DNA of 64,000 nt from Flavobacterium sp. HTF (lineage in GTDB: Bacteria; Bacteroidota; Bacteroidia; Flavobacteriales; Flavobacteriaceae). The stretch covers positions 1 to 64,000 of the forward strand of contig NZ_QETH01000014.1 of NCBI RefSeq assembly GCF_003105115.1. Reading direction: 5' to 3'. Positions 33,895 to 43,409 of this stretch are shown here, one piece after another. The notes beneath the pieces are model-generated. The model was not told the origin of the DNA and made no database searches. It saw only the letters and a list, made by a program, of their open reading frames with translations. The translations under genes were made by a program, and so were the position numbers. Position 1 is the first letter of the stretch; every line of letters begins with the position of its first letter.

Positions 33895-35760
33895 TTACAA
33901 CTTTTTCGTAATCAACGATTCAATATTGAATACTGCTTCCGGGATTAATTTTCCGGTTTGAGGCAGGTCATCGTAATCTTCTGTATCTGGTTCTGTATCT
34001 GCATCAGGTGAATGTCTTTGTTCTCCTGTGCGGAACATAATTCGCTCAAATCCATCTGTTGGCGCATAAAATATTTTGGTTGCTTCTTTTTCGTCGTTTA
34101 CTTTTACCGTATACGAACGATTTTTAGCATCTAACTTTACAGCAACTTTATATGTTTTATTGGCTTCGTATTTTGCGATTGTATTAAAACGTGCCCCTGT
34201 TTTTACTTTTAATTGCCCGTCGCTGTCAAAAACCAGTCTTACTGAAGGCAAACCTTGTTTGTTTTGAAATTCAATTTGCAATAAACCATGATTGTTTTGT
34301 TCAGGCATTACAGTAAAAACGGCTTCCATTTTTGCTGCAAACGGAATTACTCTTTCGGCACGGGAATAATCAAAAGCGTCCTGGTCTCTTAAAGTCAGCC
34401 ATTTTTTGCCATCCGATTTTTTCTCAATTTTTGTTGATGCCCATGAAAGGTCGTATGTATTCCAAAATTTCAGCTCGTCTCCATTTGGAAGTGTATTAAA
34501 AATATCATTTACATCTTCCGTCACAACCGAAGTTACCGGAACCGGAATCGAAGCCACCCAGATATCTTCTTTATTCATGCTGTAGCCCACCCAGATTTTT
34601 CCGTCTGGCGGAGTTCCGTCTTTTTCAGTGATTCCACGTACATATTGCGGACCTGCAGATTTGTAGTTCCCGCCATAGCGCATCGGACTTACTTCTCCGT
34701 GAACCAACAATAAATCTTTATAATTTAAACCATCATCACTTGTCGAAATTGCCAAAGGCCAACGATATTCTGACGGATTATAAAGCGTGGCATAACGATT
34801 ATCTGATGTTTTTTGTCCCCAGATTTTAGCATTGCTGTTTACAAATCCCGGCGCACGCAATGGCATATAATCCCACGACTTTCCGCCATCTCTGCTGATA
34901 GAAGTCAAGGCATGTTTCCATAAACCAACCACGTTTCCGTTTGGCAAATGATAATAACTAAAGGCTTTATATGGTTTTTGTAACGGAATTAACTCATCGT
35001 CGCGATCTGCTTCTTCCACCCATTGCTGTAAAACTAATGGTTCTGATAAGATTTCTTCGCAGGCTTTTTTTAATCCTTTATCTTTTGATGTGGTATAAAA
35101 AGGAAAGTTTGATTTCGATTTATCCCAGGTTTTATTATATCTGATGAAATAAATTTCACCAAAACTTCCGTCTTTTCTGATTTCGCGAATGACACGTCCG
35201 ATTCCTTTTCCATCATTTGGATCGTCTTTTTCATCCATTGCTATTCCGTAATATGCTAAAGCAAAAAGGCGTTTGTCTTTTGAAGTATAGAATCCCATTC
35301 TTTGGTGCATAATCGCATCTAAGTTTTTGGCAACTCCTTCAACTCCTTCTTTTTTCCATCCGTCAGGAATACGGTAAATTGGAAAAATTACTTCCGGTTT
35401 TGTCCAGGTTACACCGTCTTTGGAAGTCATTAATAAAGTCTGGCTTGGCGGAATATGTTCTCCTGAAGGGGCACTTAAATAATGCAGATAAAAGGTGTTA
35501 TTCCAGTACGCCATCATCGGCTGGTGATTGTACGTCCATCCAAAACCATCTGCTTTTTCAGGATGTTCACGGCTTGCTCGCATGATCTGTGTCGCGTGAA
35601 CTCCAACTGCCGGACTTAACTGCCCGTGATGGTAATCTACATTCGAAAGTGTTTTACCAACATAACGCACAGTGTCATTTTGTGCATTTACAACCATACC
35701 AATCAATAAAATTGTGGCAGTGGTTATGATGTTGGTTTTGATGTTTTGGAAAGTAATCAT
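33895..35760 (-). CDS. BNR/sialidase-like beta-propeller protein with C-terminal beta-sandwich, uncharacterised
   Basis: A 621-residue protein with a signal peptide (cleavage near VNAQ at 24-27). Residues 30-430 form a propeller with sialidase-like units (TSKDGVTW, SISRDGGKSW, AISTSDDGL), and with motifs HGQLSPAVGVHATQIMRASREHP, WTYNHQPMMAYWNNTFYLHYL and SPMRYGGNYKSAGPQYVRG that are rich in His, Arg and Tyr. Residues 440-600 look like a concanavalin-type sandwich (EAVFTVMPEQNNHGLLQIEF...). The basic/aromatic motifs suggest an acidic-sugar substrate. Propellers in pectin and gum PULs include rhamnosidases (GH145) and uronate lyases, so a hydrolase or lyase is possible. I cannot name the family. 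Confidence 0.6.
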   Translation of the reverse strand: MITFQNIKTNIITTATILLIGMVVNAQNDTVRYVGKTLSNVDYHHGQLSPAVGVHATQIMRASREHPEKADGFGWTYNHQPMMAYWNNTFYLHYLSAPSGEHIPPSQTLLMTSKDGVTWTKPEVIFPIYRIPDGWKKEGVEGVAKNLDAIMHQRMGFYTSKDKRLFALAYYGIAMDEKDDPNDGKGIGRVIREIRKDGSFGEIYFIRYNKTWDKSKSNFPFYTTSKDKGLKKACEEILSEPLVLQQWVEEADRDDELIPLQKPYKAFSYYHLPNGNVVGLWKHALTSISRDGGKSWDYMPLRAPGFVNSNAKIWGQKTSDNRYATLYNPSEYRWPLAISTSDDGLNYKDLLLVHGEVSPMRYGGNYKSAGPQYVRGITEKDGTPPDGKIWVGYSMNKEDIWVASIPVPVTSVVTEDVNDIFNTLPNGDELKFWNTYDLSWASTKIEKKSDGKKWLTLRDQDAFDYSRAERVIPFAAKMEAVFTVMPEQNNHGLLQIEFQNKQGLPSVRLVFDSDGQLKVKTGARFNTIAKYEANKTYKVAVKLDAKNRSYTVKVNDEKEATKIFYAPTDGFERIMFRTGEQRHSPDADTEPDTEDYDDLPQTGKLIPEAVFNIESLITKKL

Positions 35761-35774
35761 TGTGTTTTATTTTT

Positions 35775-35840
35775 ATCTGCCTGATCTGCTAAATCTGCGT
35801 ACTAATAATTACTCACGCAGATTTAGCTGATTTGGCTGAT
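35775..35840. repeat. Inverted repeat, family 3
   Basis: ATCTGCCTGATCTGCTAAAT... (35775-35800) pairs with ACGCAGATTTAGCTGATTTG... (35815-35840). Beyond it, AGATTAAAAAATTT and CCTTTAAATCTGTAG at 35853-35895 form a second, weaker pair. Confidence 0.8.
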
Positions 35841-35903
35841 TATTTACTTTTCTGCCATAGATTAAAAAATTTAAAAAATCCTTTAAATCTGTAGCATTAT
35901 CTT

Positions 35904-36821
35904 TTATTTTCTTTCAATTAATCCCTTTAAAACCTCCTCTGAAATTGTTGTAATCGTTCCGTGTTTGTGTCCTTCCGGAAGTTTTATTTTTGAAGAAACA
36001 TCTTCAAAATGAACAAAATCTGAAGTGCTTAAAGCTTTATAATTTTTTGAGCCGTAATTATCATAATACAACAGCCAGTTTTTACCCACTTTTACCACCG
36101 TTGGTCCTTCAGACAAATATTCGGTTAAAGGTTCAGAACTGTTTTTAAACGGACCTAAAGGCGTTTTTCCGAAAGCTACTTTTATGTTTCGCATTGGTCT
36201 TGTATTGTCTTTCAAAACCAAAACATAGTCCTTCTTTGCTTTTTTTACAATCACACAATCAATCACACTAAAGCCGGGATCGTAATATAATTTCGTATCT
36301 GAAAACGTTTTAAAATCTTTCGTCGTCACATAATACATTCTGTGATTGTTTTTCTCTTCTTCCACTCCCTTTTCAAATCGAAACGGAATCGTAGATGCCC
36401 AGATAATGATGTATTCTTTTTTAACATCGTCATAAAAAATTTCGGGTGCCCAGACGTTTACCACTTCAGGTTCATTTTTCATTACTGAAATATATTCCTG
36501 TTTTGACCAGTGAATCAAATCTTTTGAACTGGCGTATCCAAAACCGTTGCCGCCTTTCCAGTCTGTTGTCCAGACCATGTGATAGGTTCCGTCAGTTCCT
36601 TTTATAATGGACGGGTCACGCATAATTTTGCTGGCACCGATTTCCGGTTTTAAGAACGAGCCTTCAAGACCCTTCCAGTTGTAACCGTCTTCGCTGTACG
36701 CGAGATATAAACCTTCTGTTGCCGGTTCGCGGAACGAGGTAAAAAGATACAAGTCTTTCTTTTTCTGCGAATAACTAATCGCAAAAAGGGAAAGGGTTAT
36801 GATGATGAATATTTTTTTCAT
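35904..36821 (-). CDS. GH43-like five-bladed propeller glycosidase
   Basis: A 305-residue protein with a signal peptide (cleavage near SYSQ at 16-19). It matches the GH43 fold: D69 in IMRDPSI (base), D188 in GFSVIDCVI (pKa modulator) and E238 in YLSEGPTVV (acid), with strand motifs such as GTYHMVWTTDW, VWAPEIFYDDVKKEYIIIWAS and WLLYYDNYG. GH43 enzymes remove arabinofuranose, xylose or galactose from pectins and hemicelluloses. There is no accessory domain. Subfamily and substrate cannot be assigned here; an exo-acting arabinosidase or galactosidase is most likely. Confidence 0.85.
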   Translation of the reverse strand: MKKIFIIITLSLFAISYSQKKKDLYLFTSFREPATEGLYLAYSEDGYNWKGLEGSFLKPEIGASKIMRDPSIIKGTDGTYHMVWTTDWKGGNGFGYASSKDLIHWSKQEYISVMKNEPEVVNVWAPEIFYDDVKKEYIIIWASTIPFRFEKGVEEEKNNHRMYYVTTKDFKTFSDTKLYYDPGFSVIDCVIVKKAKKDYVLVLKDNTRPMRNIKVAFGKTPLGPFKNSSEPLTEYLSEGPTVVKVGKNWLLYYDNYGSKNYKALSTSDFVHFEDVSSKIKLPEGHKHGTITTISEEVLKGLIERK

Positions 36822-36837
36822 GTCTTATTTTTTCTCC

Positions 36838-36912
36838 TGCGAGGTTTTTAAAACCTCGTAGGTATAGTTTGTGCGTATTGAAATACCTACAAGGTTTTGA
36901 AAACCTTGCAGG
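36838..36912. repeat. Two hairpins of family 5 (AGGTTTTGAAAACCT type)
   Basis: CGAGGTTTTTAAAACCTCG (36840-36858) and CAAGGTTTTGAAAACCTTG (36890-36908) are each near-perfect hairpins, and their flanks (TAGGTAT and ATACCTA) pair with each other, giving a larger cruciform. It fills the gap between the GH43-like and GH28 genes. Confidence 0.8.
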
Positions 36913-36918
36913 AACGCA

Positions 36919-38487
36919 CTATTCTGTAATTGCTTTTTTATCCAGATCTTTTCCTTTTTTAACTGCTGTCGTTACATTGTTAAAAACATTGTTTTTAACA
37001 AATACATTTTTCGTTTCTTTTCCATCTGCTTCAATAAAAATATCGGTTGCATTAAACGGAAAATTATTGTTGATCAAAGTATTAGAAACATTATTCAGTC
37101 TGATAACCGGAACTCCTTTTATTGGTGTTGATGAACCAACATTGTCTAAAATCAGGTTTTTGGAATCTGAGATCTTAAACGATGACCCAACCGATGTATT
37201 TACTTTTACATCATGAAATTCAACATCTGTGGCTGTATTTACTTCAAAACCTTCTTTGCCTTCTATGTTTATATTTGAAAACGAAATATTCTGAACCGGC
37301 ATTTCTGCTATTCCTAAAATCGCTCCGGCTTTGTTGACATTTGTTCCGGTAATATTACTCATATGAATGTTTCTGAAAATTGGAGTTTTCTCAGTTACAG
37401 GCTCTTGTTTGGTGTCTTTATCATAAAAAAGGCTCAATACAAAAGCTTCTTCTTTGATGTTTTTCATTACGATATTATCTATACGAATATCTTCTACAAC
37501 ACCACCACGACCGCGAGCCGATTTGATTCTGATTCCTCTGTCTGTTCCGTCAAAAACACAGTTGGAAATTGTGATTTTCTTGATTCCGCCGGACATTTCA
37601 CTTCCAATAACAACACCGCCGTGACCGCTTAGCATCGTACAATTTGTAATCGTTACATTTTCGGTTGCAATTCCGTATTTACGGCCGTCTGCATCTCTTC
37701 CTGATTTGATTGTAATACAGTCGTCTCCAACGCTAATGTGGCAATTTGAGATATGAACATTTTTGCACGAAGATGGATTAATACCGTCTGTATTTGGTGA
37801 GTGCGGATTAAAAATTGAAATTCCGGTTATCGTTACATTATCGCAAAACTCCGGATTAATCGTCCAGAAAGGGGAATTTTGAAACGTTACGCCTTCAATT
37901 AAAATATTTTTACAATTTAAAACCTGGAAAAAAGCTGGTCTGAAAAACTTTTTGTCCATCGTTCTTTTATAATATGGTTCATAAGCAATTCCCTGATTTT
38001 GCTCATCCCACATTTTTTGATATTTAGTCTCCGGAATTGGACCTTTTGCCGATTCAATTCGATATACTTCATTCCACCATGCTTTTCCTTGTCCGTCTAT
38101 TACACCTCTTCCTTTTATGGTAATATTTTCGGCATCTTTTGCATAAAATAAGGGCGAAAATGTTTTCATCATTATTCCTTCATAACGCATTTCTACAAAA
38201 GGCAGATAATCATCAAAATTCTCTGAAAATTTTAAAAGCGCTCCTGAATCTAAATGAATAGTGATGTTGCTTTTTAGTTTTAATGATCCTGTCAAATATT
38301 CTCCGGCAGGAAAAAAGATGGTTCCTCCGCCATTTTTAGCTGCTTTTTCAATAGCATTCTGAATGGCTTCCGTGCATTTTATTCCTTTGTTGTTTCCTCC
38401 TTCGTTTAGGATATTCAGCCAGCAGTCGTTTGCGAAAGTGGTGTTTAGTCCGGTTATGAAGCAGAGAATGAATAGTATGTTTTTCAT
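36919..38487 (-). CDS. GH28 polygalacturonase-family enzyme
   Basis: I start at the ATG at 38487 (MKNILFILCFITG, a signal peptide); an upstream extension of 10 codons runs into repeat DNA. It is 522 residues, a right-handed beta-helix. All GH28 signatures are present in chosen-start numbering: N232-T-D234, G-D255-D256, G-H289-G and R320-I-K322. The family inverts alpha-1,4-galacturonosyl bonds, and some members act on rhamnogalacturonan. Its length and the N-terminal IFFPAGEYLTGSLKLKSNITIHL motif fit exo-acting or oligosaccharide-acting Bacteroidota enzymes. It acts on the galacturonan backbone, probably in the periplasm. Confidence 0.93.
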   Translation of the reverse strand: MKNILFILCFITGLNTTFANDCWLNILNEGGNNKGIKCTEAIQNAIEKAAKNGGGTIFFPAGEYLTGSLKLKSNITIHLDSGALLKFSENFDDYLPFVEMRYEGIMMKTFSPLFYAKDAENITIKGRGVIDGQGKAWWNEVYRIESAKGPIPETKYQKMWDEQNQGIAYEPYYKRTMDKKFFRPAFFQVLNCKNILIEGVTFQNSPFWTINPEFCDNVTITGISIFNPHSPNTDGINPSSCKNVHISNCHISVGDDCITIKSGRDADGRKYGIATENVTITNCTMLSGHGGVVIGSEMSGGIKKITISNCVFDGTDRGIRIKSARGRGGVVEDIRIDNIVMKNIKEEAFVLSLFYDKDTKQEPVTEKTPIFRNIHMSNITGTNVNKAGAILGIAEMPVQNISFSNINIEGKEGFEVNTATDVEFHDVKVNTSVGSSFKISDSKNLILDNVGSSTPIKGVPVIRLNNVSNTLINNNFPFNATDIFIEADGKETKNVFVKNNVFNNVTTAVKKGKDLDKKAITE

Positions 38488-38510
38488 AGTTGTGTTACTT
38501 TTTCTCATTA

Positions 38511-38600
38511 TTGTCATTCTGAGGGATGAGGAATCTTCGCAAGGTATTTGTCAATCTTTGTCGAGTTTCGAGTGTGATCCTTCCTTCGTCAGGATGACAA
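38511..38600. repeat. Inverted repeat, family 2, copy
   Basis: It starts TTGTCATTCTGAGGGATGAG and ends CCTTCGTCAGGATGACAA, with inner text AATCTTTGTCGAG shared with the copies near 16.7, 24.9 and 60.9 kb. It lies between the GH140 stop and the GH28 start. Confidence 0.8.
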
Positions 38601-38610
38601 GACTGTGTGG

Positions 38611-40014
38611 TTACTTTGTGTTCAAAATCAAAACCCAGTCATTACCGTCTTCTTTTTTTCCTGCTGGTTGAAAATTTTGAGTTCCTTTATTATCAAATAT
38701 TCCGATTTTAGTTTTCTTTCCATTTCTTGGATTGTACCAAATCGCTTCGAATTTATCTCCGGAAATTTTTCCTAGTTTTACTTCTATTATTCTTCCGTTG
38801 TAAGTATACAGTAAAGCGTATTTCTCTCCTTTTATGGCCGGAATATAATCGTATTTTTCTCCCTGGTTAACAACTAAGGAAACATCTGGAACTCCTTCTA
38901 AAAATGGAATTTCTTCCATTAATTTTTTAATGTAAACCATTTGTTTTGCTCCTGGCGCATCGATTGCCGATGTCCATAATTCTTTGTTTCCGTAAGCGGG
39001 TTTATCGCCTTTTCTGAACATTTGCATTACAGCGTTGTGTCCGTATGTGTAACCTGCCGCACCTGAAAGTACCGACCAATATCCATAACGTCTTACATCG
39101 TTTGCTGTCCATTTTGGCTGTAAAGTATCGTGCAAACCGTGTGGAATTCCTTCGTAGGAAGGTTCTCCGTCAAGCGAAGGCTTGGTTGGTTTTAATTCAA
39201 AATCTCTCAGGATGAATTTGTAATTGTCTTCTTTGAAATTCGTTTTCACTGAATCCTGATCGTATCTTCTGTGACCTGACTGAAACATATTGAAATCCAG
39301 CCATTTTTCGTTATGAAAATTCTCTGAAGAATCTGTTCTCCCAAAGGGGTGAAAAGTCACTAACTGATTTGGATTACTTGTTTTTAAAGTATTTCCGATT
39401 GCATTCCAGATATCCTGAAATTCATTTCCGTGTGTGTCTCCTCCGTTTAACCAGATTACATTGGTTTTGTTTTTGTATCTGTCAGCTAAGAATTTAGCGT
39501 ATAATATTGCCTGTTCCTTGCTTACTTTATTTCCTTTTGAAACGTTTGTTCCCCAAACCGGAACCATTGCCAGATAGATTCCGTTTTTCCGGGCTACTTC
39601 TAAAGTATAATCTACGTGGTCCCAATAATCGTATTCCTGTGGGTTTTTAAAATCATTTCCTTCAGTAATTAATGGTTTGGAAACATCATCATTTATTAAA
39701 GCTGCATCGCCATACACATTAACTGCATTTATGTTGTGTAAAACCATTACCTGAACAACATTGAATCCTTTTTCTTTTCTGTCTTTAAAATATTTATCAA
39801 CGCCTGCTCTGTCCAGTTTTCCGAATGTCAGCCAGCCTGTGTCTCCTAACCAGAAAAATGGTTTCTCGTTTTCGGTAACAAAATAATGCTGATTTTTAGA
39901 AACTTTGATTTGAGGCAGAGTTCCTTTTGTTTTTGCAGATTGCGAAAATCCGCTTTGTGCTGTCAACAAAAAGCTTATACAAAGTGCGTATAAATATTTA
40001 ATTTTCAGATTCAT
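38611..40014 (-). CDS. GH140 apiosidase-type enzyme (DUF4038 TIM barrel)
   Basis: I start at the ATG at 40014 (MNLKIKYLYALCISFLLTAQS, signal peptide); 467 residues. The body is the apiosidase-like TIM barrel: PFFWLGDTGWLTFGKLDRAGVDKYFKDRKEKGFNVVQ, the WLNGGDTHGN segment with D193, and LDGEPSYEGIPHGL with E284, the likely catalytic pair by position. A putative collagen-binding-type beta-sandwich closes the protein (YALLYTYNGRIIEVKLG, NPRNGK). GH140 was defined on the RG-II apiosidase BT1012 of Bacteroides thetaiotaomicron, which frees side chains from the backbone. This gene is the strongest single pointer to RG-II as substrate. Confidence 0.85.
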   Translation of the reverse strand: MNLKIKYLYALCISFLLTAQSGFSQSAKTKGTLPQIKVSKNQHYFVTENEKPFFWLGDTGWLTFGKLDRAGVDKYFKDRKEKGFNVVQVMVLHNINAVNVYGDAALINDDVSKPLITEGNDFKNPQEYDYWDHVDYTLEVARKNGIYLAMVPVWGTNVSKGNKVSKEQAILYAKFLADRYKNKTNVIWLNGGDTHGNEFQDIWNAIGNTLKTSNPNQLVTFHPFGRTDSSENFHNEKWLDFNMFQSGHRRYDQDSVKTNFKEDNYKFILRDFELKPTKPSLDGEPSYEGIPHGLHDTLQPKWTANDVRRYGYWSVLSGAAGYTYGHNAVMQMFRKGDKPAYGNKELWTSAIDAPGAKQMVYIKKLMEEIPFLEGVPDVSLVVNQGEKYDYIPAIKGEKYALLYTYNGRIIEVKLGKISGDKFEAIWYNPRNGKKTKIGIFDNKGTQNFQPAGKKEDGNDWVLILNTK

Positions 40015-40048
40015 TTTGAGTTGTTTTTTGAATTTATGTTTTTTGGTT

Positions 40049-40156
40049 GTTGCCACGAATTGCACTAATTTTCACTAATTTTTATTTGCTTTGGCTTAAT
40101 TTTTTCACGCACATTTTGTAGATTATTAAAAAATAATTTGTGTAATTCGTGGCAAA
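40049..40156. repeat. Inverted repeat, family 6 (TTGCCACGAATT.../...AATTCGTGGCAA)
   Basis: GTTGCCACGAATTGCACTAA (from 40049) pairs with a segment ending TGTAATTCGTGGCAAAC (to about 40157). A related pair lies at 20664-20739. It is the only content of this gap. Confidence 0.8.
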
Positions 40157-40164
40157 CTTTTCTT

Positions 40165-43100
40165 TTATTTTTTCACTACAAAAAGCACTTTTTCCTTTAT
40201 TTCACTTTGAGGAATGGTTACTTGTTTTCCTCCGCTGATATTTGCTTTTTTACTGATGCTTCCTGTTGCTGCATTAATGGCATACACTTCAAAAGTTCCT
40301 TTATAACTGGTTAAATCAATAGAAACATCCTGATCGTTTTTCATATAGAAAAGATAACTTTTCCCTTTATTTTGTAATATCCAAAGGTTATCTGTGTACT
40401 TATTTTCTTCTGCAGGTTTCACCTCTGAAAGCGCTGTATAAAACTGAGGTAATTCAATTTTCGGAATATTCGGCAATGAAGCTCCGGCCATTAAAACCGG
40501 CCATCCGAATCTTGAAGATCCGTCTGTAGAGTATAAAACTACTTTTTCAGGGTATTTCTGGCGGTATTCGCTAATGGCACGATATACCTGATTGTCTGTT
40601 TCTTTTCCGGTTTTTAGTTTTCTCGCATGCTGACGTGGTGCCAGATTTACTCCGCCTTCAGGTGCATATGCTGATCCGTCTTCTTTATAATACCAATATC
40701 TGATGTCGATTACATCAACCGTTTTTATTCTTTTTGCATCATTTAAAATTGCATCCTGAACATCTTTAGTTGCACTTAAGCCAATAAGTCCTTTTTTTCT
40801 TGTTTCGTCTTTCCATTTTTGGACTTCATCCAGCCAAAATTCCATAAAGTGTAACGGGCCTGTATATTCGGCACTTGTTAGCTGAATTACATTACTGTTT
40901 TCCTGAAAATTTTCCAACGATTTTCTGATGAATCCCTGATGCAGTTTTCTTCTCTGCGGATTGGTTATATCATAAAATTGTTCTGCCATAAAAATACGTT
41001 TGTCTCCTGCATATGGCGGTGGTTCCGGAAAACCGGTACTATTGATATTGTTTGCTGAACGCCAGGGTGAACTTGCCCAATGCGCTCCGGCTTCCAGAAT
41101 ATTATGCTGAAAATATTGCTGATTGATTAATAATTGTCCATTTGGTTCTGCTAATTTCGCAAAACGAGCCAGACGATTCCAATACCAATCGTTGAATTTC
41201 GTTAAATCATATTTACTTAAATGATCCCAGGCAAAATCCTGTCCGCTTCTTGCGAAAGGCTGCTCGTAAAACGGAGGCCAGACATCGTCATCGATACGGC
41301 GAACACGTTCGTGATCGTCCATTCTTCTGTCGTACCATAAACCATAATTGTGTTCTAAGGCTACAATGTTGTTTGAACTTAGATAACCGACCGTTTCTTC
41401 AATCTTATCTGTTAGTCCAACTCCTGTTCTTCCCGGAACAAAACGTGTAATGTGCGGTGTTGATTTTTTTACATCATTATCTAAAAGACTTCCTCTCCAC
41501 CAGGCTACATTGGTTTCTTTTCCTGCAATTAATTTTCCGTCAAAAGTCAGCAAACCATTTTCTACTGTTATTTTTGAAGCTGAAGCAGTGGTTTTATTTT
41601 CATCTGAAATCTTTAAATCGGCAGCATTTTTAAGCTTCAGATTATTTGTATTGATTGGGTTTTGTTTTGAAACTTCTGCAATCCATTCTGATAATGTTTT
41701 TGCAACTTTAACCGAATTCTGAGTCAGTTCTTTGGCTACTTCAACACTCGGGCTTGATGATGGTTCTGAACCTAAATCATAGATATAAGAAGGCGTTGGA
41801 AGTTTTCCTAAACGGTTTTCTAATTGTGCATAAAATAAACTACGCGGATTAATGTGTCCGTTTACATCTTTCCAAATTCCGTTTCCTGCAAATTGTCCCC
41901 AAACTCCAAAAGCCCAGTTCAAAGCTGTTGGCGGACTGTAACATTCTATTTTTGATGCCGAAGATTCCCAGAATACACTGTTTCCTGCTGTCCAGCCTGC
42001 TCCTCTTCCGCCTTGTTCTCTATTATTGTAACTTAATGCTGCCCCGTCGATGTTTACGATATCAAATAAAACTCCGGTTACCCAGCTTCCGATTGCTCCG
42101 CTGTTGCTGTATGGCAGATGAGATTCGCATTGCACAAAGGCATTTGGTCCCGCAGTTCCAAATCCTCCAACAGCAAAATCGTGATATCCGTATTCTGAAT
42201 AACAACGCTGAAATAGTGTCTGCTGCCCTTCTGTATAAAAAGTATGTCTTCTAAATGAGGCAATTTCAGAAACCGGTTCTGTAGCAATACAATCTTCAAC
42301 TGTAATTTGCTGTGTTGTTTTTAATAAAGCCACGGCTCCGCCAGCAAAATGTTTGAAATTAACTTGCTTTACCCACGCATTTCTGGCATTTTCCATGCTT
42401 ATTGCCTGCCATCTGTGCTCTTCATCTTTTTGGTTTGATGTATTATAAGTAGATTTTATTAAAAGATTTTCGATTCCGTTTTGTTCGATACGACCTGTCC
42501 AGGAATACAAAATCACTTTTGCGGGTCCGTAAACATTTTCTAACGCCATGGTCAGAGGTGCGCTTAGTGTAATTTCTTTCCCGTTGATATTGGTTATAAC
42601 CCTGTTCCAGTTTACATCCCAGTCTCCTTTTTTCCATCCGATCCAGGAAGTTTCTCCTCCGAAATCCTGCATTTTCATTTCTTTAATCCAATTATTTGTC
42701 AGCGGTCTGCTGATGATAATTTCGTCTGAAACTTTTAGTTTTGAACTATTTTTCAGCTGGATTTTTTGTGTTGCTAAAGGAGAAAAAGCGGTTTGTAATT
42801 CAAAGGTTTCAAGTTCTTTTTTATCATCGATTCCTAAAACACGAATTAACGGTTCTCTTTCCAGTCCGGTTCCTAAAAGTATAGTTCCGTTTTCTGTATT
42901 TCCGCTTCCGCGAAGGACAACTCCCGATTTTCTGATGTATAGAGTTCCGTTGATTTTAAAAATTCCCTTATCTAAAAGAACAGCGCCGCGAAAACCTGTT
43001 TTATCAGCTTTCAGATTACCCACATAATCAATTGCGGCCTGAATTCTTTTAGTAGCGTCTTCTTCTTGTTTTGAAATGAAAATTTTGTTTTCCAGATCCG

Positions 43101-43317
43101 GAATTGCTTTTTCTGATGCCATATATCCTGCAAAAGAAAAATCAGGAATCTTGTTCCCTACATTATCTGCGGTATAGGAAAGTTTTCCTTCTTTGGTTTT
43201 TACAATATCCGGGAAATTGTTCTGGGCTGTGATGCTTGCATTAAAAAACAAAGAAACACACATTAGAGATAATGTGTTTTTGAAGCAAGGGATTATATTT
43301 TGTCTAATGAAATTCAA
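40165..43317 (-). CDS. Right-handed beta-helix protein with an uncharacterised C-terminal TIM-barrel-like domain (possibly DUF6298)
   Basis: A 1050-residue protein with a signal peptide (cleavage near ITAQ, 29-32). Residues 60-520 look like a pectate-lyase-type beta-helix: FRGAVLLDKGIFKINGTLYIRKSGVVLRGSG, an Asn/Cys-rich ladder, QRCYSEYGYHDFAVGGFGTAGPNAFVQCESH. Residues 570-960 are a second module with ITRFVPGRTGVGLTD, NIVALEHNYGLWYDRRMDDHERVRR, WPPFYEQPFARSGQ, QLLINQQYFQHNILEAG, IQLTSAEYTGPLHFMEFWLDE and VIDIRYWYYKEDG. It is rich in conserved-looking Asp/Glu/Arg/Trp, as in a glycosidase. The last 90 residues form a beta-sandwich. I recall similar proteins annotated DUF6298, with no known activity. 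The context suggests a pectin-active enzyme. Confidence 0.6.
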   Translation of the reverse strand: MNFIRQNIIPCFKNTLSLMCVSLFFNASITAQNNFPDIVKTKEGKLSYTADNVGNKIPDFSFAGYMASEKAIPDLENKIFISKQEEDATKRIQAAIDYVGNLKADKTGFRGAVLLDKGIFKINGTLYIRKSGVVLRGSGNTENGTILLGTGLEREPLIRVLGIDDKKELETFELQTAFSPLATQKIQLKNSSKLKVSDEIIISRPLTNNWIKEMKMQDFGGETSWIGWKKGDWDVNWNRVITNINGKEITLSAPLTMALENVYGPAKVILYSWTGRIEQNGIENLLIKSTYNTSNQKDEEHRWQAISMENARNAWVKQVNFKHFAGGAVALLKTTQQITVEDCIATEPVSEIASFRRHTFYTEGQQTLFQRCYSEYGYHDFAVGGFGTAGPNAFVQCESHLPYSNSGAIGSWVTGVLFDIVNIDGAALSYNNREQGGRGAGWTAGNSVFWESSASKIECYSPPTALNWAFGVWGQFAGNGIWKDVNGHINPRSLFYAQLENRLGKLPTPSYIYDLGSEPSSSPSVEVAKELTQNSVKVAKTLSEWIAEVSKQNPINTNNLKLKNAADLKISDENKTTASASKITVENGLLTFDGKLIAGKETNVAWWRGSLLDNDVKKSTPHITRFVPGRTGVGLTDKIEETVGYLSSNNIVALEHNYGLWYDRRMDDHERVRRIDDDVWPPFYEQPFARSGQDFAWDHLSKYDLTKFNDWYWNRLARFAKLAEPNGQLLINQQYFQHNILEAGAHWASSPWRSANNINSTGFPEPPPYAGDKRIFMAEQFYDITNPQRRKLHQGFIRKSLENFQENSNVIQLTSAEYTGPLHFMEFWLDEVQKWKDETRKKGLIGLSATKDVQDAILNDAKRIKTVDVIDIRYWYYKEDGSAYAPEGGVNLAPRQHARKLKTGKETDNQVYRAISEYRQKYPEKVVLYSTDGSSRFGWPVLMAGASLPNIPKIELPQFYTALSEVKPAEENKYTDNLWILQNKGKSYLFYMKNDQDVSIDLTSYKGTFEVYAINAATGSISKKANISGGKQVTIPQSEIKEKVLFVVKK

Positions 43318-43409
43318 TTTTAGTATATTTTCAATTTTCTAAGTTAAGCATTTCCACAATTTTGTCATTCCTCGGAATGACAACCTTTAGGTACATTCTT
43401 TATCTTGAA

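Noticed and set aside
42548-43027. 159-codon open frame on the plus strand inside the beta-helix gene
   Set aside because: It is antisense to a long, well-supported gene, has no recognisable domain and lies in a frame kept open by the codon use of the real gene.
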